A DNA stretch of 64,000 bases from Macropodus opercularis (lineage: Eukaryota; Chordata; Actinopteri; Anabantiformes; Osphronemidae): the NCBI GenBank assembly GCA_030770545.1, contig CM061107.1, positions 6,722,001 through 6,786,000 on the forward strand, in the 5' to 3' direction. Position 1 is the stretch's first letter. Each line of letters starts with the position of its first letter. Made by a program: the position numbers and the translations under genes. Shown here piece by piece: positions 1 to 12,942 of this stretch. The notes beneath the pieces were generated by a model. That model did not search any database, was not told the origin of the DNA, and saw only the letters and a list, made by a program, of their open reading frames with translations.

Positions 1-2516
1 GTTCTTTGGTTCAAAGTTGGGCCGGGGTAAGACCTCCTCTGTAAGGGCCCAGTTGTGGATATGTCGCTGTGAGCTCCTGCAGGATGAAGAGTGATGACTC
101 TGGACCGAGTTTTCTTTTATGGGGCTTGCATTGGGGGTCAACGTGTGGCAGGATCCATTCGAGTGAATACTGGAGGGAGTCTGAGCCAAGTTAATGGAGG
201 ACCAGCCATTCAAAATCGAGCTATTCGGTGTGCGGGCAGGACTTTGACGATTGTGTGCTGGTGAGCCTGGGAGAGGAGTAGATGTGCTTTCCATGGACAA
301 CCTGGATTTCACTCTGTGGAATTTAAATAAAATACTGAAGAATTTTCACAGGAACTGAAACATTAACTGAAAAACAATGTTAAAAAAGCATCTCAACAGT
401 CAGTTTTCCCCTTATAAGATATGAAAAACAGATTTCTAAAACATTACAAAACCTAGTTATGATTTAGCATCATTTTCAACCTATAGTGAGACATTTCGTG
501 TCATTAGATCAAAGAAACGGGGCAACAACCCTTTCAAGAGTATTGTGCTAACATAATGATTCTTCACCTGTGAGAGAAGCTGGGAGAAAGCTCCACATCT
601 GTGGGAGCCACCAGAAATACTGCATCATCGTCTGGGCTGCCACAGTCAGCTTGCATTGCACTTAAGGGTAGGGTCAAATCCCTGTCCCAACTGTCCCTGG
701 GAGGAGTGCAGGGTGCTGGTTTGGTCCAGTGAGGAAGAAAGGACAAGTGGAAAGAGGACAGTAGTCTACATCCAAAGCACACAACCACCTGTGAGGGAAA
801 GCATTACACATTAGATGTGTTGTTTTCATTTGCAGGATTTGCACTGTAACATCACATGGACACGACACGTAGTTTGTATCCGTCTTGGCAAAAGCAGTTA
901 ATTTGCCATTTGATAGCATGTTAAGTTTATGCAAGGCCCCACATTTAACATTGCATTATTTCTAAGCTTGGTAGACCCACCTGGCAGAAGGAGACTAGTG
1001 TCAACACTGTGTCGGCAGCCATAAGATAAACACGCCTTTTCCACCTGTGTTTTCTAACACAAGGGAGGGCTAGAATCTCAGAGGCAGTTGGCCTTTTAGA
1101 GGGGTCTGGGGTCAGCATCATCTGCAGTACTGTCTGCAACTCTGCTGACAAGCCTGCAAAAACAGATATTTTTTTTAAAGTGACCTAAATTGAGACAATG
1201 AGAGAATTTATGGTTCTTACCGTTAGTAAACGCTGAGGGAAGACAGCCTTGCCTGAGCTGTTGCCACCCTTCACCACCATTTGGAACCTCAATATTACAG
1301 GCAAGCTCCAGGATAGTTACACCCAAACTGAACAAAATGTCAATATTTAAACCATCTTAATCTGTTACAAATTTGAGAATACAAATCAGATTTTATAATT
1401 AATCAGTATTTATACCTAAAAACATCTGCAGCAGGTCCATACTCCCCACGGAGCAGCTCAGGAGCCATGTATCTGGGATCTCCCTCCTGAGCTTCATCTT
1501 TCCCTTTCCCCTCTACATGTTCTGTACCCTTCTGTTTGAGCTCAAGCAGCAGCCCAAAGTCCCCCAGCTTGAGACAGCCAGAGTCCGTGATGAGGACATT
1601 GGCAGGCTTGAGGTCCAGATGGACAAAGCCCAGAGAGTGCAAGTGCTGCAGCGCTGAGAGTAGGTCACAAAGGTAATCCCACGCTGCAGGCTCATCTGGA
1701 ATGGAACATTTTAAGTCAAGGTCACGTCAGTCAGACACAAAGACAATACATTATATGGATGAAAGGTTAATGCGTCTTATGCTCTTTCATACAGACCTGG
1801 GCCAGGAGGCTTGTTCTCAGCATGGAGCAGCAAACTGGTGCTACACAGCTCTGTCTGAATGTAAAGTCGGCCACACTCCTCCCAGGCTGCCACAAAATTC
1901 AGTATGTGAGGGTGAGGAACCAGGCGCTCGTGGTTCTTGGCTTCTTTTACACTGCGGTTCCTCTCACTGGTGCCCCTGAAGCGGTGAGCAGAGCGCTTCA
2001 CAGCATACTGGCGACCATCTTCTCTGCTTTGCACCTGTAAAAAAACAAAAAACAATAAAAGGTTCTGATTGAAGACTAATTGTATGTTCTTTTTAATATA
2101 AGTTAATTTCATAAATTCCCATATAAAGAAATATGGCTCACCTTGTAGACCTCCCCGAAGGACCCTCTTCCAATGAGGCCCAGATTAGTGAAACACTGAC
2201 TGAAATAGGACTGTTGTTTGCTGGGGTCATACACAGAATTAGGAGGGGGTGACTTATTAAGGGAACCAGACAGGGGTGTCCAGGGAGATCGAGGCTGGGG
2301 GAACATCCTGCTCAAAGGTGGACATCCCTTGGATGGCGGCACAGGGGGAAGGGAATGTGACAGGTGAGCAGGGGAAGAGTATGAGGAGTTGGATGTTGAC
2401 GATGAGGAAAAAGGGATCCGACGCTTCTTTAGGGAGAAAGACTGCTCGGCATGAGAGAAGTGGGTCGGAAGAGGAAGGGACATCCTGGAGACAGTGGTTT
2501 CTACTGCCACAGACAT
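1..2516 (-). CDS. pkmyt1: Membrane-associated Cdk1-inhibitory kinase Myt1 (3' end cut off)
   Basis: Myt1 phosphorylates Cdk1 on Thr14/Tyr15 at ER/Golgi membranes and holds cells before mitosis (family knowledge). Coding exons seen on the minus strand, in gene order: 2516-2142, 2034-1797, 1695-1416, 1327-1221, 1153-981, 788-568 and 313-1; all junction phases agree. The N-terminus is Ser/Pro-rich. The kinase domain shows the glycine loop GRGSFGEVYK, AVKR for the ATP lysine, HLDLKPANVL as catalytic loop (HxD, as usual in this family), GDFGLLLEL and RYMAPELL. After the kinase a hydrophobic stretch (YLMAADTVLTLVSFCQVVV) spans the junction 981/788 and fits the known membrane anchor. The last exon is Ser/Pro-rich and still open at base 1, ending in NFEPKN, so the C-terminus lies outside the window. 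The start at 2516 is the first in-frame ATG after an acceptor at 2559-2561. A noncoding first exon probably ends at 3134. Confidence 0.93.
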
Positions 2517-3422
2517 TGTGAAGGGATGTTGTCGGCTCCTCCCTTTTAAGACTGTGGGCTGCAAAATTCAAAACAAAGGCTTTAAGAACCGGTTAATTGT
2601 AGCAAACTAATAGACAAGCTAAGCATAGTTATTGTATTACACATTAAAAATCTGATCAGCCAATAAAAACAAAGGCAGTGATGGTTATTAATTATATGTG
2701 GGTAACTGCAGTAAGGTGAATCCTCCATCTGACATCCTGAACGTCCTGCTTGACTGGTTGTGGCCAGTTGTTCCGTCCCAGGTATCAGTGAAACTAATGT
2801 TAATTTAACGGAACCCTGAGCAGATGCGCGAGCGGAGCTAGTTACGGAACCAGTGGAACAGAACCTGCTCAGAACAGAATCCCGTCTGTTAGCCACGTCA
2901 ACGGCGGAAACGTTTTACAGTTTGACAACACCATTCACAGTACGTGCGATTTTAATCGCCTAATTATACTCGTTTGGGTTAATTGGTGTTCGCACCACTA
3001 CTACTAGCTATACTTTGTTAGAAATGACAAATGTCATACAATCAAATTCTGGCTAACGTTAACTAAGGGAGGATCCAGCGATCAACAACATAACAACACA
3101 ACAAGGTTAGCTAGCTAGCATCAGATAACTTACTGACAACTCGACGTTAGAAGTTTAAGATGAATTTCATACCACGCGAACTATGATCCAGTAGCGGTGA
3201 TACTCAGGCGGAATGAGAAAGCGTCCGTGTCCGAACCAAACTGTGCGCACAGCCCGTGCAATCGTCGCGCCAAATTCTGAAAACCCTACGCAACGCTACG
3301 TAACAAACTTCCGTGGATTCCAACTGCGTCTCCAGATTGCGCAATATCCGCAAGCGGTGCAGTCTGGGTTCTGCTACACAACACAGGGCTGGCGCAACTG
3401 GCTAGCTTGCTGACCACCTGAA
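2517..3422. promoter_or_regulatory. Divergent promoter region between pkmyt1 and elob
   Basis: This stretch lies head to head between two genes. On the minus side 2517-2558 is pkmyt1 5' UTR, and a GTAAGT donor (minus strand, 3128-3133) marks the end of an upstream noncoding exon. On the plus side the elob first exon ends at 3425. Between them, at 3265-3274, is a TTTGGCGC-type E2F element (read on the minus strand), close to CG-rich sequence. E2F control would suit a G2/M kinase, but that is inference from one motif. I see no TATA box. Confidence 0.55.
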
Positions 3423-5016
3423 ATGGTAACTTTAATGTTGTTTTTTGAGATTCGTTCCTAGATAAAACATGAAGTTAGCGCTCGGCGCTCTGTTAAATCG
3501 TTTACCCAGTGGAGACAGTGGATACTTGATTCTTGATTGGAATGTCTATTTCAGTTTACGTTCCCTAGCTAGCTAGCGCTAAGTTTGCTATGTAGCCTCG
3601 CTTTCCCATTTAAACCAAGGGGTTGTAGCGAGGTAACTTACTGTATCTTGGCTAACCTTGGAGGTGATGTAACGGCAGCCAACGAGCCCATTTAGAGCTG
3701 TCAGGTCAGTTAGACACATACTGTCTTTGTCAAACCAACAACGACCATTAACTAACTGCCGGGACTAATCTCAGAAATCAAGGCTGTTTCGCGCTGGCTA
3801 ATTTCGCCGTAAGTTAACAGAGTTAAGGTTACGTTATGTTGAGTGCTCACTCTCTAGCTAGATTATAAATCGAATAGCTGTCAGTGAGGTTTATTCTGTG
3901 GTATCGGAAAAGTTGGGTTGACACACTGAGAAAGCAACAAACAGCAAAGTTAAAGGATCGTATAGTTTAGCACATACACGAAGCAAGTTGGACTAATGTT
4001 TTAAATGTACTACTGAGATATTAAATAACATAGGTTTTTTTCTTAGTTGATTATAAGGCTCCGTTAACACCATTGTTGTGGTAAATCCATTAAGAAGTCA
4101 CTCACCTGTAAACCTAAGCAACAAGGAGGCTTTTAACACTAAGCAATCTTTCCCCACTCATTTCAGGATGTGTTCTTAATGATTCGGCGTCACAAGACCA
4201 CAATCTTCACAGATGCCAAGGAGTCCACCACTGTCTACGAGCTGAAGCGTATTGTAGAAGGAATTCTTAAAAGACCACCTGAAGACCAGCGCCTCTACAA
4301 AGTGAGTTTATAGCAAGGGCAGATTAGTCACTACACTCAGCCCTGGCACTGGCATTGTTTCAGCATCATAAGCATGTTACATACAAGACAATGTCTGACA
4401 CAGTCTCTAAGTTTGTTAAAACTAATTTATAGATTCCAGGATAATTAGGGGATTGTGTTATATTTTCCACTTTTGTTCCACAGGATGACCAGTTACTAGA
4501 GGACAGCAAATCTCTGGGAGACTGTGGATTCACCAATCAGACTGCCAGACCTCAAGCCCCAGCCACAGTTGGTCTGGCTTTTCGTATAAATGGTATGTTC
4601 TCCTTTGTGTTATTTGTGTACTTCTAACAATGGATGATGTGTTTTTAATATTGCAAGATGTTGGCAGGGTACATACTATATCTATATTCATTTATTTACC
4701 ATCTTATCTGTATTGCTTTTATCTTTAGCCTCAAAATTCTCCTATTGTTCTTACTACTGCCAGCTTGTTTGTATTTTGATTTAAAGCTGTGGTGTAAGTT
4801 ACCAATCTTGGATTTTTAGTATGTATATGAGACTAATTTTACTTTTAAGCGCTTGCTTTATTAGCTAAAATAACAAATTCCCTTTGTCTCCCCTGTCCTC
4901 CAGATGAGATGTTTGAGCAGCTGCACATCGAGGCCTTTTCAAGCCCCCCAGAACTACCTGATGTGATGAAGCCTCAGGACTCCGGTAGCACTGCTAACGA
5001 GCAGGCGGTGCAGTGA
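3423..5016 (+). CDS. elob: Elongin B
   Basis: Elongin B is a ubiquitin-like adaptor that pairs with elongin C in Elongin (SIII) and in VHL/SOCS-box Cullin-2/5 ubiquitin ligases (family knowledge). Coding exons: 3423-3425, 4167-4301, 4484-4592 and 4904-5016, giving 119 residues against 118 in human. The protein begins MDVFLMIRRHKTTIF and ends DVMKPQDSGSTANEQAVQ, both near-invariant in the family. The first coding exon contributes only the ATG, directly followed by a GTAACT donor; codon 2 (Asp) opens the next exon. A (GT)n tract lies in the 3' UTR at about 5057-5081, and a possible ATTAAA poly(A) signal lies at 5464-5469. Confidence 0.97.
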
Positions 5017-6710
5017 TATTGGGGAGAGGAAACGAGCAAAGGAGAGAAGGATGGAAGTGTGTGTGTGTGTGTGTGTGTGTGGATTAACTGCAGTAGTGGG
5101 GTGGGGGATATGTAAGATAATTTCAGTTGATGCATGGGGGCGTTTTGGGTAACCAGAGCTATCTATGTTACCTTCATACTATCGTCCCAGCATCACCCCA
5201 GTTTGCTTCACCTTTTAGTTTTTACTCCTGATTTCCACATCACATGCAGTTCTGCTCCTTGACTTTGCTCTCAAGCACCATCTGGTTAAAATGAGTGAAG
5301 AAGATGGCTTGAAAAGTGTGATTGTGTGTATGTGTGTGAGTTAATGTAAGTATTATCATTAATATTTTGCGAAAGGTTAAGGCATAGTTGTGTCACAGTG
5401 CTCTAGAAGAAATATGTGCATGGGTACGGAGTTGATTATCTGAATCGACAAACTGCATGAACAAATTAAAAAACAAAGGCTTTATTTTTACTGAAACACT
5501 TAAGGTTCCTTGTTCTGGTTCAGTTTTGCTGTACATCTTAGATTTGATTTCATGTCAGAAACAACGTCTTTATGTTAATTATGTTTGGGTCTTTGTTTTT
5601 CAGTATGTTTTTCTTCGGGTATGTGTTGTGTGCTTCGTGCACTGAGGTCAGGGCAGGTACCTCTTGGACAGCAGAGAGATTTTTGGCCACAAGACATTCT
5701 GTCAGTGACAAATAGTTAACAACACAAGATGAGCATTTTCTTGTCATACACTTGTTCACTGTCATACAATTTCCAAATACGTTACGTTAATATGTCACCA
5801 CCATTAATGTGGCACCTTTCCCTTATCGCACAACATAGCCTGTAACTGTGAGGTTGCTTAATAAAAAAAAAAAGTGTTTTCTTTTTTTAAACTGATGGCT
5901 TTTTAAATATTTACAATAATAATTTTCACATTTTATGAAAAGCAAACTAATTAAAGAAGTGAGGTCTCTACGGAGTTGGTGAATACGTACTTGCCCTTTA
6001 TTTCGGACGTACAGTAAATAAACCTCGTGCAAAAATATCTGAACAACAGTGTAATAAAAACACAATCTAATATTTACTTCTATTATATTAAAATGTGCTA
6101 TAGAGCTGCGAAGAAATGATTTAAAAGCCTCTTCAACATATGTGGTTTGACATTTTAATAAATAAAATAAAGTCTAAGTCGTAACGTTACAGTAATGATA
6201 ACAAAACCTTTATTAGAAAAACATGATACGGCTTTACAAGCGTCTTTTAAATGGGTGTTTGCTCATTAATGTTTATTTCTGGGTTATTTCCCAATATTCT
6301 GCAGAGGTTCGCGTCCTGCTGCAGTTTCCACAGCTCTTAGCGCTAAATGCTTAATTTTCTCTCCCAAATAAGGGCTAAGAATGTCCAGGGTGACGTCTTG
6401 AGTCCGGGGAATGCGGCTTCGTAACCACATACATTTAACTACGCCTTCCCCGGTCTGCGATCCTGGAAGGCATTACAGGAAGAGAGCGGTGTAGGAGAAT
6501 GGAACGGGACGCCCTCCTCTTCCTCTTCCTCCTCCTCTTCCTCCTCCTCTCGGCGGATAACGGTGTTCAAGAAGTTATTCGGGACTGACGCAGACAATAG
6601 CTCCGAGGCTGCCCGTCTTACCGGCTTTGATACGCGTCCATCACTGCTTATTAATGCTGTGCGCGTCCGTGTTTTACGCACAGAGGAAGACGTTCAGTTG
6701 AAATCATATC
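5017..6710. other. elob 3' UTR and tgfb1i1 upstream region
   Basis: No gene is visible here. It holds the elob 3' UTR to about 5.5 kb, including the (GT)n tract, then AT-rich sequence. Before the tgfb1i1 start there is a C/T-rich stretch of CTC and TTC units (about 6512-6551), probably in its promoter or 5' UTR. Open frames here are short and do not resemble proteins. Confidence 0.6.
5057..5081 (+). repeat. (GT)n microsatellite in elob 3' UTR
   Basis: About twelve perfect GT units follow the elob stop codon by 40 bases. It is a simple dinucleotide repeat with no further signal. Confidence 0.95.
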
Positions 6711-9700
6711 ATGGAGGATTTGGGTGAGTATGCGCGCTTTTCTTCGTTCCGAGCGCTGTTGGGATATCTTAAGGGGATCTGAGCTCTAGGAAGGGGTGGT
6801 GTGCCCAAACAGAGGAAATGTGATCTGTGTTGGTTCTGGAGTAGAAGCTGTTCCTTTTCATAATGTGCATATGGTTATTGTGGAACATAAATGCTATTGG
6901 TTTATAGGGGCAATAAGTTTTAAGGCAGATAAAAGCTCTCTATGCCTGCAACTTGTCTCTCACTAAAGGATTTCTTTGTTTTTCTGTTTTTATTATTATT
7001 ATTATTGTGTTGTGATAATGATACATCCTACTAATGCTTTACATAGAAGTGTGCTATTGTCTAAATTGTCTAATTTAGTTTTTCCTCAGAAGAAAAACAG
7101 CACATACTCACACAGGTACCACAGTTGTCGGACCGCTCCTGAGCGTTTCATGCCTGCTCTGCAAATTCAATAAATTCTGTTGAAATTAGATTTGAAGAGA
7201 TCCACAGTCTGATCCGTTACTACTAATGAGTCAGGGATGGTCAGAAAGCCACATAACGTTCAACAGTGTCTGATCAGCATCTCAGAACATGTCTCATTCT
7301 GTCTCTTTCTACTGATAAAGCTTTCTCCTCGTTCTCGGAACATGTTGGGAAGCTTTGTGTTTAGGAAAAGCTGTGTCGGGAAGGCCCTGAAATAGCCCGG
7401 GGACTATGTGGCTGTTTCAAAAAGCCACAGTCCAATGAAAATAGTCAGGCCTTTTGCTTCAACTGCCCCTTTGCTCTCTGGGGGAATTTCTTTTATTTTT
7501 TTAAACGTTCATTCCACATCTTGGGTATTTCAGCCAGTTCTAAAAGGAAAAACTAGACGTAGCCAAGCACATCTGGAGTGGGCTGCACACAGCGAGACTG
7601 AATTACTGGGTGACTGGGTGAGTGTTACACAGCCAGTGGCCATGTTTGGGACAATTGGTTTGTGCTGTTGTCCAACAATGTTGTAAGTTTATGCATCGGA
7701 TCTGGCAAAGCTTTCAGTGAGAGAGGCCACTTGTCGGGGAGGCCTTTGGCCAAGACAAACAAGTCGACAGGCAGCTCTAAATATGGTCATAATTCCCATT
7801 GAGAGACGTTCAGCTCCTTATATGAGCAGCTGGGTCTGTATGAGTGTGTGTATGTGTGTGAGAGGCAGACACACGACAGGGAGAAGCTACAGTATACGCG
7901 AGATTCCTAGAAATGTGAATCATGTGGGACAGAAGTGGCTGCAGGTTGATCCGAAGCTGGTCATGTTTAGGTTTAAAGTGTCCACGTGTTACATCAACAG
8001 TACTTGCTGCACGGTATTAGTCCAGCGGTTCCTCTTGAGCATGGAAACAGCTCTTAGCACAGTCTTAACATAGGGTCCATTTAGGAGCTGCTATAAATAG
8101 CGTAATTACAACAGAACAGACCTCGTGGTTTGTCTCAACTGCTGTTTCCAAGGTCAAGCGTGACCAGTGACTATCTTCCTTTTTTTGTGTAATTGCAAAT
8201 ACAGTGAACTGCTGATCACACAATGACAAATGAGATCAGGACAGAGTCAGGTATTTAAGGAGGAGTCGCATCAGATCTGAGGTGGTGATCCCACGTAGAG
8301 GAGAGGACAGACAGGCTCAGGGGCCTTTAGACCTACAGCAGTTTTACTACTCACATCATCCACTTTGGCGTTTAGTCACAGGCATGTGGATTTGTCAGCG
8401 CTGCACGTCTGATGTCTTACAGCTACAGAACCTAATGCATGGTTTAGTTTAGGGAGAGGGGGAGGAGGGGTGGGGTGTATTTAGATATGACTTGCCAACA
8501 CTCGTCCGTTGCTTCTTTTTTCCACACTGTGATGTCTTGGATACGATTGCAGAAAAGTTTCTGTGCTCTAATGAGTTTGCTATGTGGGAATTGTCGGTTT
8601 ATGACAGTCCCGTCCTCTGGCTTGTTACTGGCTGAGGCTGTACTGGTCACACAGGCTGTCTGTCTCTCCTTAGGAGTGCCTGAGCCTAGCTACCCTCTCA
8701 GTCCTCGTATTGTTGTCTTTGGTACGTAACTGTCTGTGCATGTTTGTACGTTCTGCATGTGCGTCATTTACTTCCGTCTTTGTCTTAACTTCAGTGTTTC
8801 ATCACTGTGCTCACTGCATGCTGTTACATTCACCTCCTGTCCTTTTCATCCTTTAATACTTCATAATCACAGTGAAAACACCATGAGACACATTCATAAA
8901 TGTAGTCATGTATAATTGCTTATTAGATCATGAACTGTTTGGAGTTACATCATCCTCCCTCTCTCCCCTCCAGACGCCCTCCTCGCTGACCTGGAGAACA
9001 CTGGCTCTCCTCTAGCTCGGTGTCCCGTCCTGCTCACCTCTGACCCTCCCCAGAATGTCGACCCTACGACCCAGGATGCGACCCAAGCCCGGCCTCCCCC
9101 GCCCGCCTACACCCCACAGCAGGTAGACACTCGACAGGGATGCGTTCGGACCAGTTTTCCTGTTGCTAATTCTAGTTACAAATGTTCTCTGCCCATCCCT
9201 GCTGGTTTTAACATTTTCTCGAATTGTTCATCTATGTTCCCTCACAGACTGTTTCTGCTGCTATGAAGTCTTCTCAGAACTCCAACCCGGACAAATTATA
9301 CAGGTAATTCACTAAGGAGTGAAAATAGAAACTCCGTCTCGTTTTAGGGTTTATGTCCTGGTAAACTTCTGGATCAAAGAGAAGGTGAGAAATGAGGGTA
9401 TTTTGTTCCTACATGACTCAGTGGTGAGTGGACATGGCCGCATGATTCACAACCATGATGAAGGCAACCACATCAATGGACGTATGTGTAATAACTGTCT
9501 GTCCTACAGCACTGTGTGTAAACCGCGCTCTCCCCGCACGGTAGATGCTCCTCCCGCGTTCTCCTCGTCTTCGCTGCTGGGGGGAGGGCTGAGCGAGCTG
9601 GATCATCTGTTACAGGAGCTGAACGCCACGCAGTTCAACATCACCGGTTAGTGAGCGAGTGTATGTGTGCGTTTTTATAGCTTTACCTCCGAGCTGCTTT

Positions 9701-11705
9701 AGTTCTCATGACCTTGTTTTTGTCATCAGATGAGATCCTGGCCCAGTTCCCTTCTTCTAAGAAAGACGACAGGGACAAGATGAAAGATAAGGCCACAACC
9801 TCTTCCTCCAGGTACCGAATCAGTTTAGTCATCGCTAAAGACTTACAACTGTTAACTTTTACTGGCCTGCTAAAAAGTCTTTTGTTTTCCAGCTGTGTGA
9901 AGCCTTCGGCGACATCAGCCACACTGGAACTGGACAAACTGATGGCTTCTTTGTCTGACTTCCGAGTGCAGAGCACAGTACGAGTCCACACAGCACCATG
10001 ATCATTACCTGATTCTTTATGGATGCGTGAAGCCGTCTCCTTACCTGTATGATGTCGTTACTGTGTGGCCTGGTCACAGCAAAAGCCTCCTTGTAGAAAT
10101 TAGCAAGCTAGTTGTTGTTTTCAGTCAGTCAGCAACTGACACGTGAGGATTTGATGTGGCTTCATTTTTAACCACATGAATTAAATGAAATTAAATGGGC
10201 AAAATAGAAGACCTCTGTCTTTCTGGCACAGCAGTTAATTTACACTCTTAGAAGAAGAATTAAATCCCCATGCATTATTTTCCTTTCCAGCCGGCTGCGC
10301 CTGTCACTCCAGTGGTGACAGCCCCACAGCAGCCTGCCCCCGCCCCACAACAATCCTCTGGTGGTTCGCTGGACAGCATGCTGGGACTCCTCCAGTCGGA
10401 TCTGAGCCGACAGGGCGTTCAGACATCCTCCAAAGGAAACTGTTCAGCCTGTCAGAAGCCAGTCGTAGGACAGGTGAGTTATTACTAAGTCTATATTCAT
10501 GCATATAATAACCCTTCAACGTTAAGCCGTCTTGTCTTGCAGGTGGTGACGGCTTTGGGGAAGGTCTGGCATCCAGAACACTTTGTGTGCTCTGAGTGTG
10601 AGACAGAGTTGGGCAATCGGAACTTCTTCGAGAAGGATGGACGACCGTACTGCGAGTCAGACTACTTCACCCTCTTCTCCCCTCACTGCGCACACTGCAA
10701 CAAGCCCATACTAAACGTGAGACGCTCATCAATACGACACGACCGCCTCGAAACAAAAAACCTGTGCTCATACAGCTGCTGGACTTCTCATTCTCTCTGG
10801 TTTAGAAAATGGTGACCGCGCTGGACAAGAACTGGCACCCAGAGTGTTTCTGCTGTGTTAAGTGCAGTCGAACGTTTGGAGAGGAAGGTAATGGCTGGCG
10901 TGTTCTGCATCCTGTGTTAACAGTGATCTGCAGTGAGGTCCCACTTAAAAAGAACCCACGGGAAAAAAGCACCTTCCTATGAATAAAATGGAAATATTCA
11001 ATTTACTATAACTTTAATGTTTAATTACACTTACATCTCTTATTATCTGTCATCATATCCTGGCAGGTTTCCATGACCGTGATGGCCAGCAGTACTGCCA
11101 GCAGTGCTTTCTGACTCTGTTTGCCTCTCGCTGTCAAGGCTGCAGTCAACCTATCCTGGAAAACTACATCTCAGCTCTCAACTCTCTGTGGCACCCACAG
11201 TGTTTTGTGTGTCGGGTGAGTGTTTCTGGGTGGACTGTGTCTAAAGGAGCCTGTTGCATCAGCATACTTTGATCCATGTTCCCGCAGTAGGACGGGAACG
11301 CTGGGAAAATAAAAGGGGTTGTTGTAGTTGCAGTTCTTGTCATTTAGCTCTGGAAAGAACAATCACAGGCACCAGAACGTTTGGTCATCTCCTGTTGTAG
11401 TTGTGTGACTCTCTGACTGTCTTTCCCGTCCTCTCCAGGAATGCTACAGCCCCTTCGTCAACGGCAGCTTCTTCGAACACGAGGGCCAACCGCTGTGTGA
11501 GGCCCACTACCACCAGTCGCGTGGCAGCGTGTGCCAGGCCTGCCAGCAGCCCATCCTGGGCCGCTGTGTCACGGCCATGGGAGCCAAATTCCACCCCCAC
11601 CACCTCGTGTGCCACTTCTGCCTGAAGCCCCTGAGCAAAGGCTGCTTCAAGGAGCAGGAGAACAAACCCTACTGCCACCCCTGCTTCATAAAACTCTTCG
11701 GTTGA
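6711..11705 (+). CDS. tgfb1i1: Hic-5 / TGF-beta-1-induced transcript 1, paxillin family
   Basis: Hic-5 is a focal-adhesion scaffold and nuclear-receptor coactivator (family knowledge). Coding exons: 6711-6723, optional 8674-8721, 8974-9122, 9248-9303, 9510-9646, 9730-9811, 9893-9977, 10291-10473, 10543-10716, 10806-10887, 11067-11215 and 11439-11705. Without the optional exon the product is 458 residues (human 461). LD motifs: MEDLDALLADLE at the N-terminus, LDHLLQELNA near 103-112, LELDKLMASLSDF near 157-169 and LDSMLGLLQSDL near 200-211. Four LIM zinc-finger domains fill the rest (about 223-458), each with CxxC and HxxxxC/CxxC ligands, ending at KPYCHPCFIKLFG. The block STVCKPRSPR and the stretch NATQFNITDEI separate Hic-5 from leupaxin, and the length separates it from paxillin. 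Joining exon 1 directly to 8974 restores the canonical LD1; including 8674-8721 splits it. Confidence 0.95.
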
Positions 11706-12942
11706 TGGTCTCAACAGGACTTTGCCCCCATCCTCTGAGTCAGAGAAGCTTAAAGGTTGTGTTTCTTACTGCGGGAATGAGGGTGGAGCTGGTCTCTTTC
11801 TTGGTTTTAAGAATATTTGAGTCACTATAGGGAAAGACGGAAATCGAACCCATTTCATAATTCTGTTGATTTATTTAAAATTGAATCAGGTTGACTGTTT
11901 ATTGATCAAGCAGTGGTTAGACATATGCAATTTGATGCCAAATTATTTTGTCATGTATGTATATATTTTACATACTGTACTGATTCAAATTGAATATTGA
12001 AAATTATTTTGCCAAAGGTATAAAAGACACAGAATACTGAGAGTACATGTATTGCTTATATGAAGGATTTGTACTGGTCTTCAAGGAAATCCCCTTTATT
12101 ATGTTTGCTTTATTTTGCAAATAGTATTTTTCACTGCTTTTATATATTGTATGCTGACTGCTATCTTTGGTATAAGAAACTAAGCTATGAAACGTGTAAA
12201 GTCAGATATGTTGAGTTATTCTTGCACTATAGCTCTATGCAATTTGCTAAAAAAATATTCCAAAGAGTAAAATAGAGGAACACAACTTGTCCTGTTGTTT
12301 TATAGATGAATGTGTTGAAGTGACTGAACTATCATGAATGTACAACTATGAGGGGAAATCAAAACGAGTACAGCATGTCCATCATTAACTGGCAGACAAT
12401 TTAACAGTGGAGTCATGTTTAACAAGCCCACAGCAAAGCATGCGCCTGACTATAGCCTGGTAAAACGACTGATGACAGTATTGATGACATATTACAAAGA
12501 TGTTTATGTATGTGGTTATTTCGTCACACGTGGTGGAAAATAAGAGCTGATTTAGTTCTGCACCTGCAGGCGTCGTTTGGATTCGTTCGCTTTGGCCACT
12601 AGATGGCGCCGTTGACGCACTGCTTCTCCCAGAGCAACAGCGCTCAGCGGCCTTTAAACGTGTCCACGTCCCACAAACACCGCAAAACGCAGCACAACAG
12701 CCACTAACAGGCCAAAAGCCCAGAGAATGATTCGTGGAGTGAGTCCTGCGGCAGTGACGCGTTGACGGTGACGCGACGGGCGCCGCCGTGGACGCGCGCG
12801 CGCGCCTCCCTGCGCCCCACAGGTGAGTTCGTTTAAAAGTTAATGAGCGTCGCTCGCCGGCTGACAAGAGGAAGCAGGTCACCGCGTGAACAACGTTACT
12901 GTGACGCGTCGCCCGCAAGTGTAGAAATAAAAATCTCACACG
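11706..12942. other. tgfb1i1 3' UTR and patl2 upstream region
   Basis: No gene is visible. The left part is AT-rich and fits a tgfb1i1 3' UTR, but no AATAAA stands out. The right part, from about 12540, becomes CG-rich (notably 12760-12830) and probably holds the patl2 promoter. A 184-codon open frame on the minus strand in this region has no protein-like features. Confidence 0.6.

Noticed and set aside
12385..12939. 184-codon open frame on the minus strand upstream of patl2
   Set aside because: No protein-like pattern; it ends in the CG-rich patl2 promoter, where stops are rare by composition.
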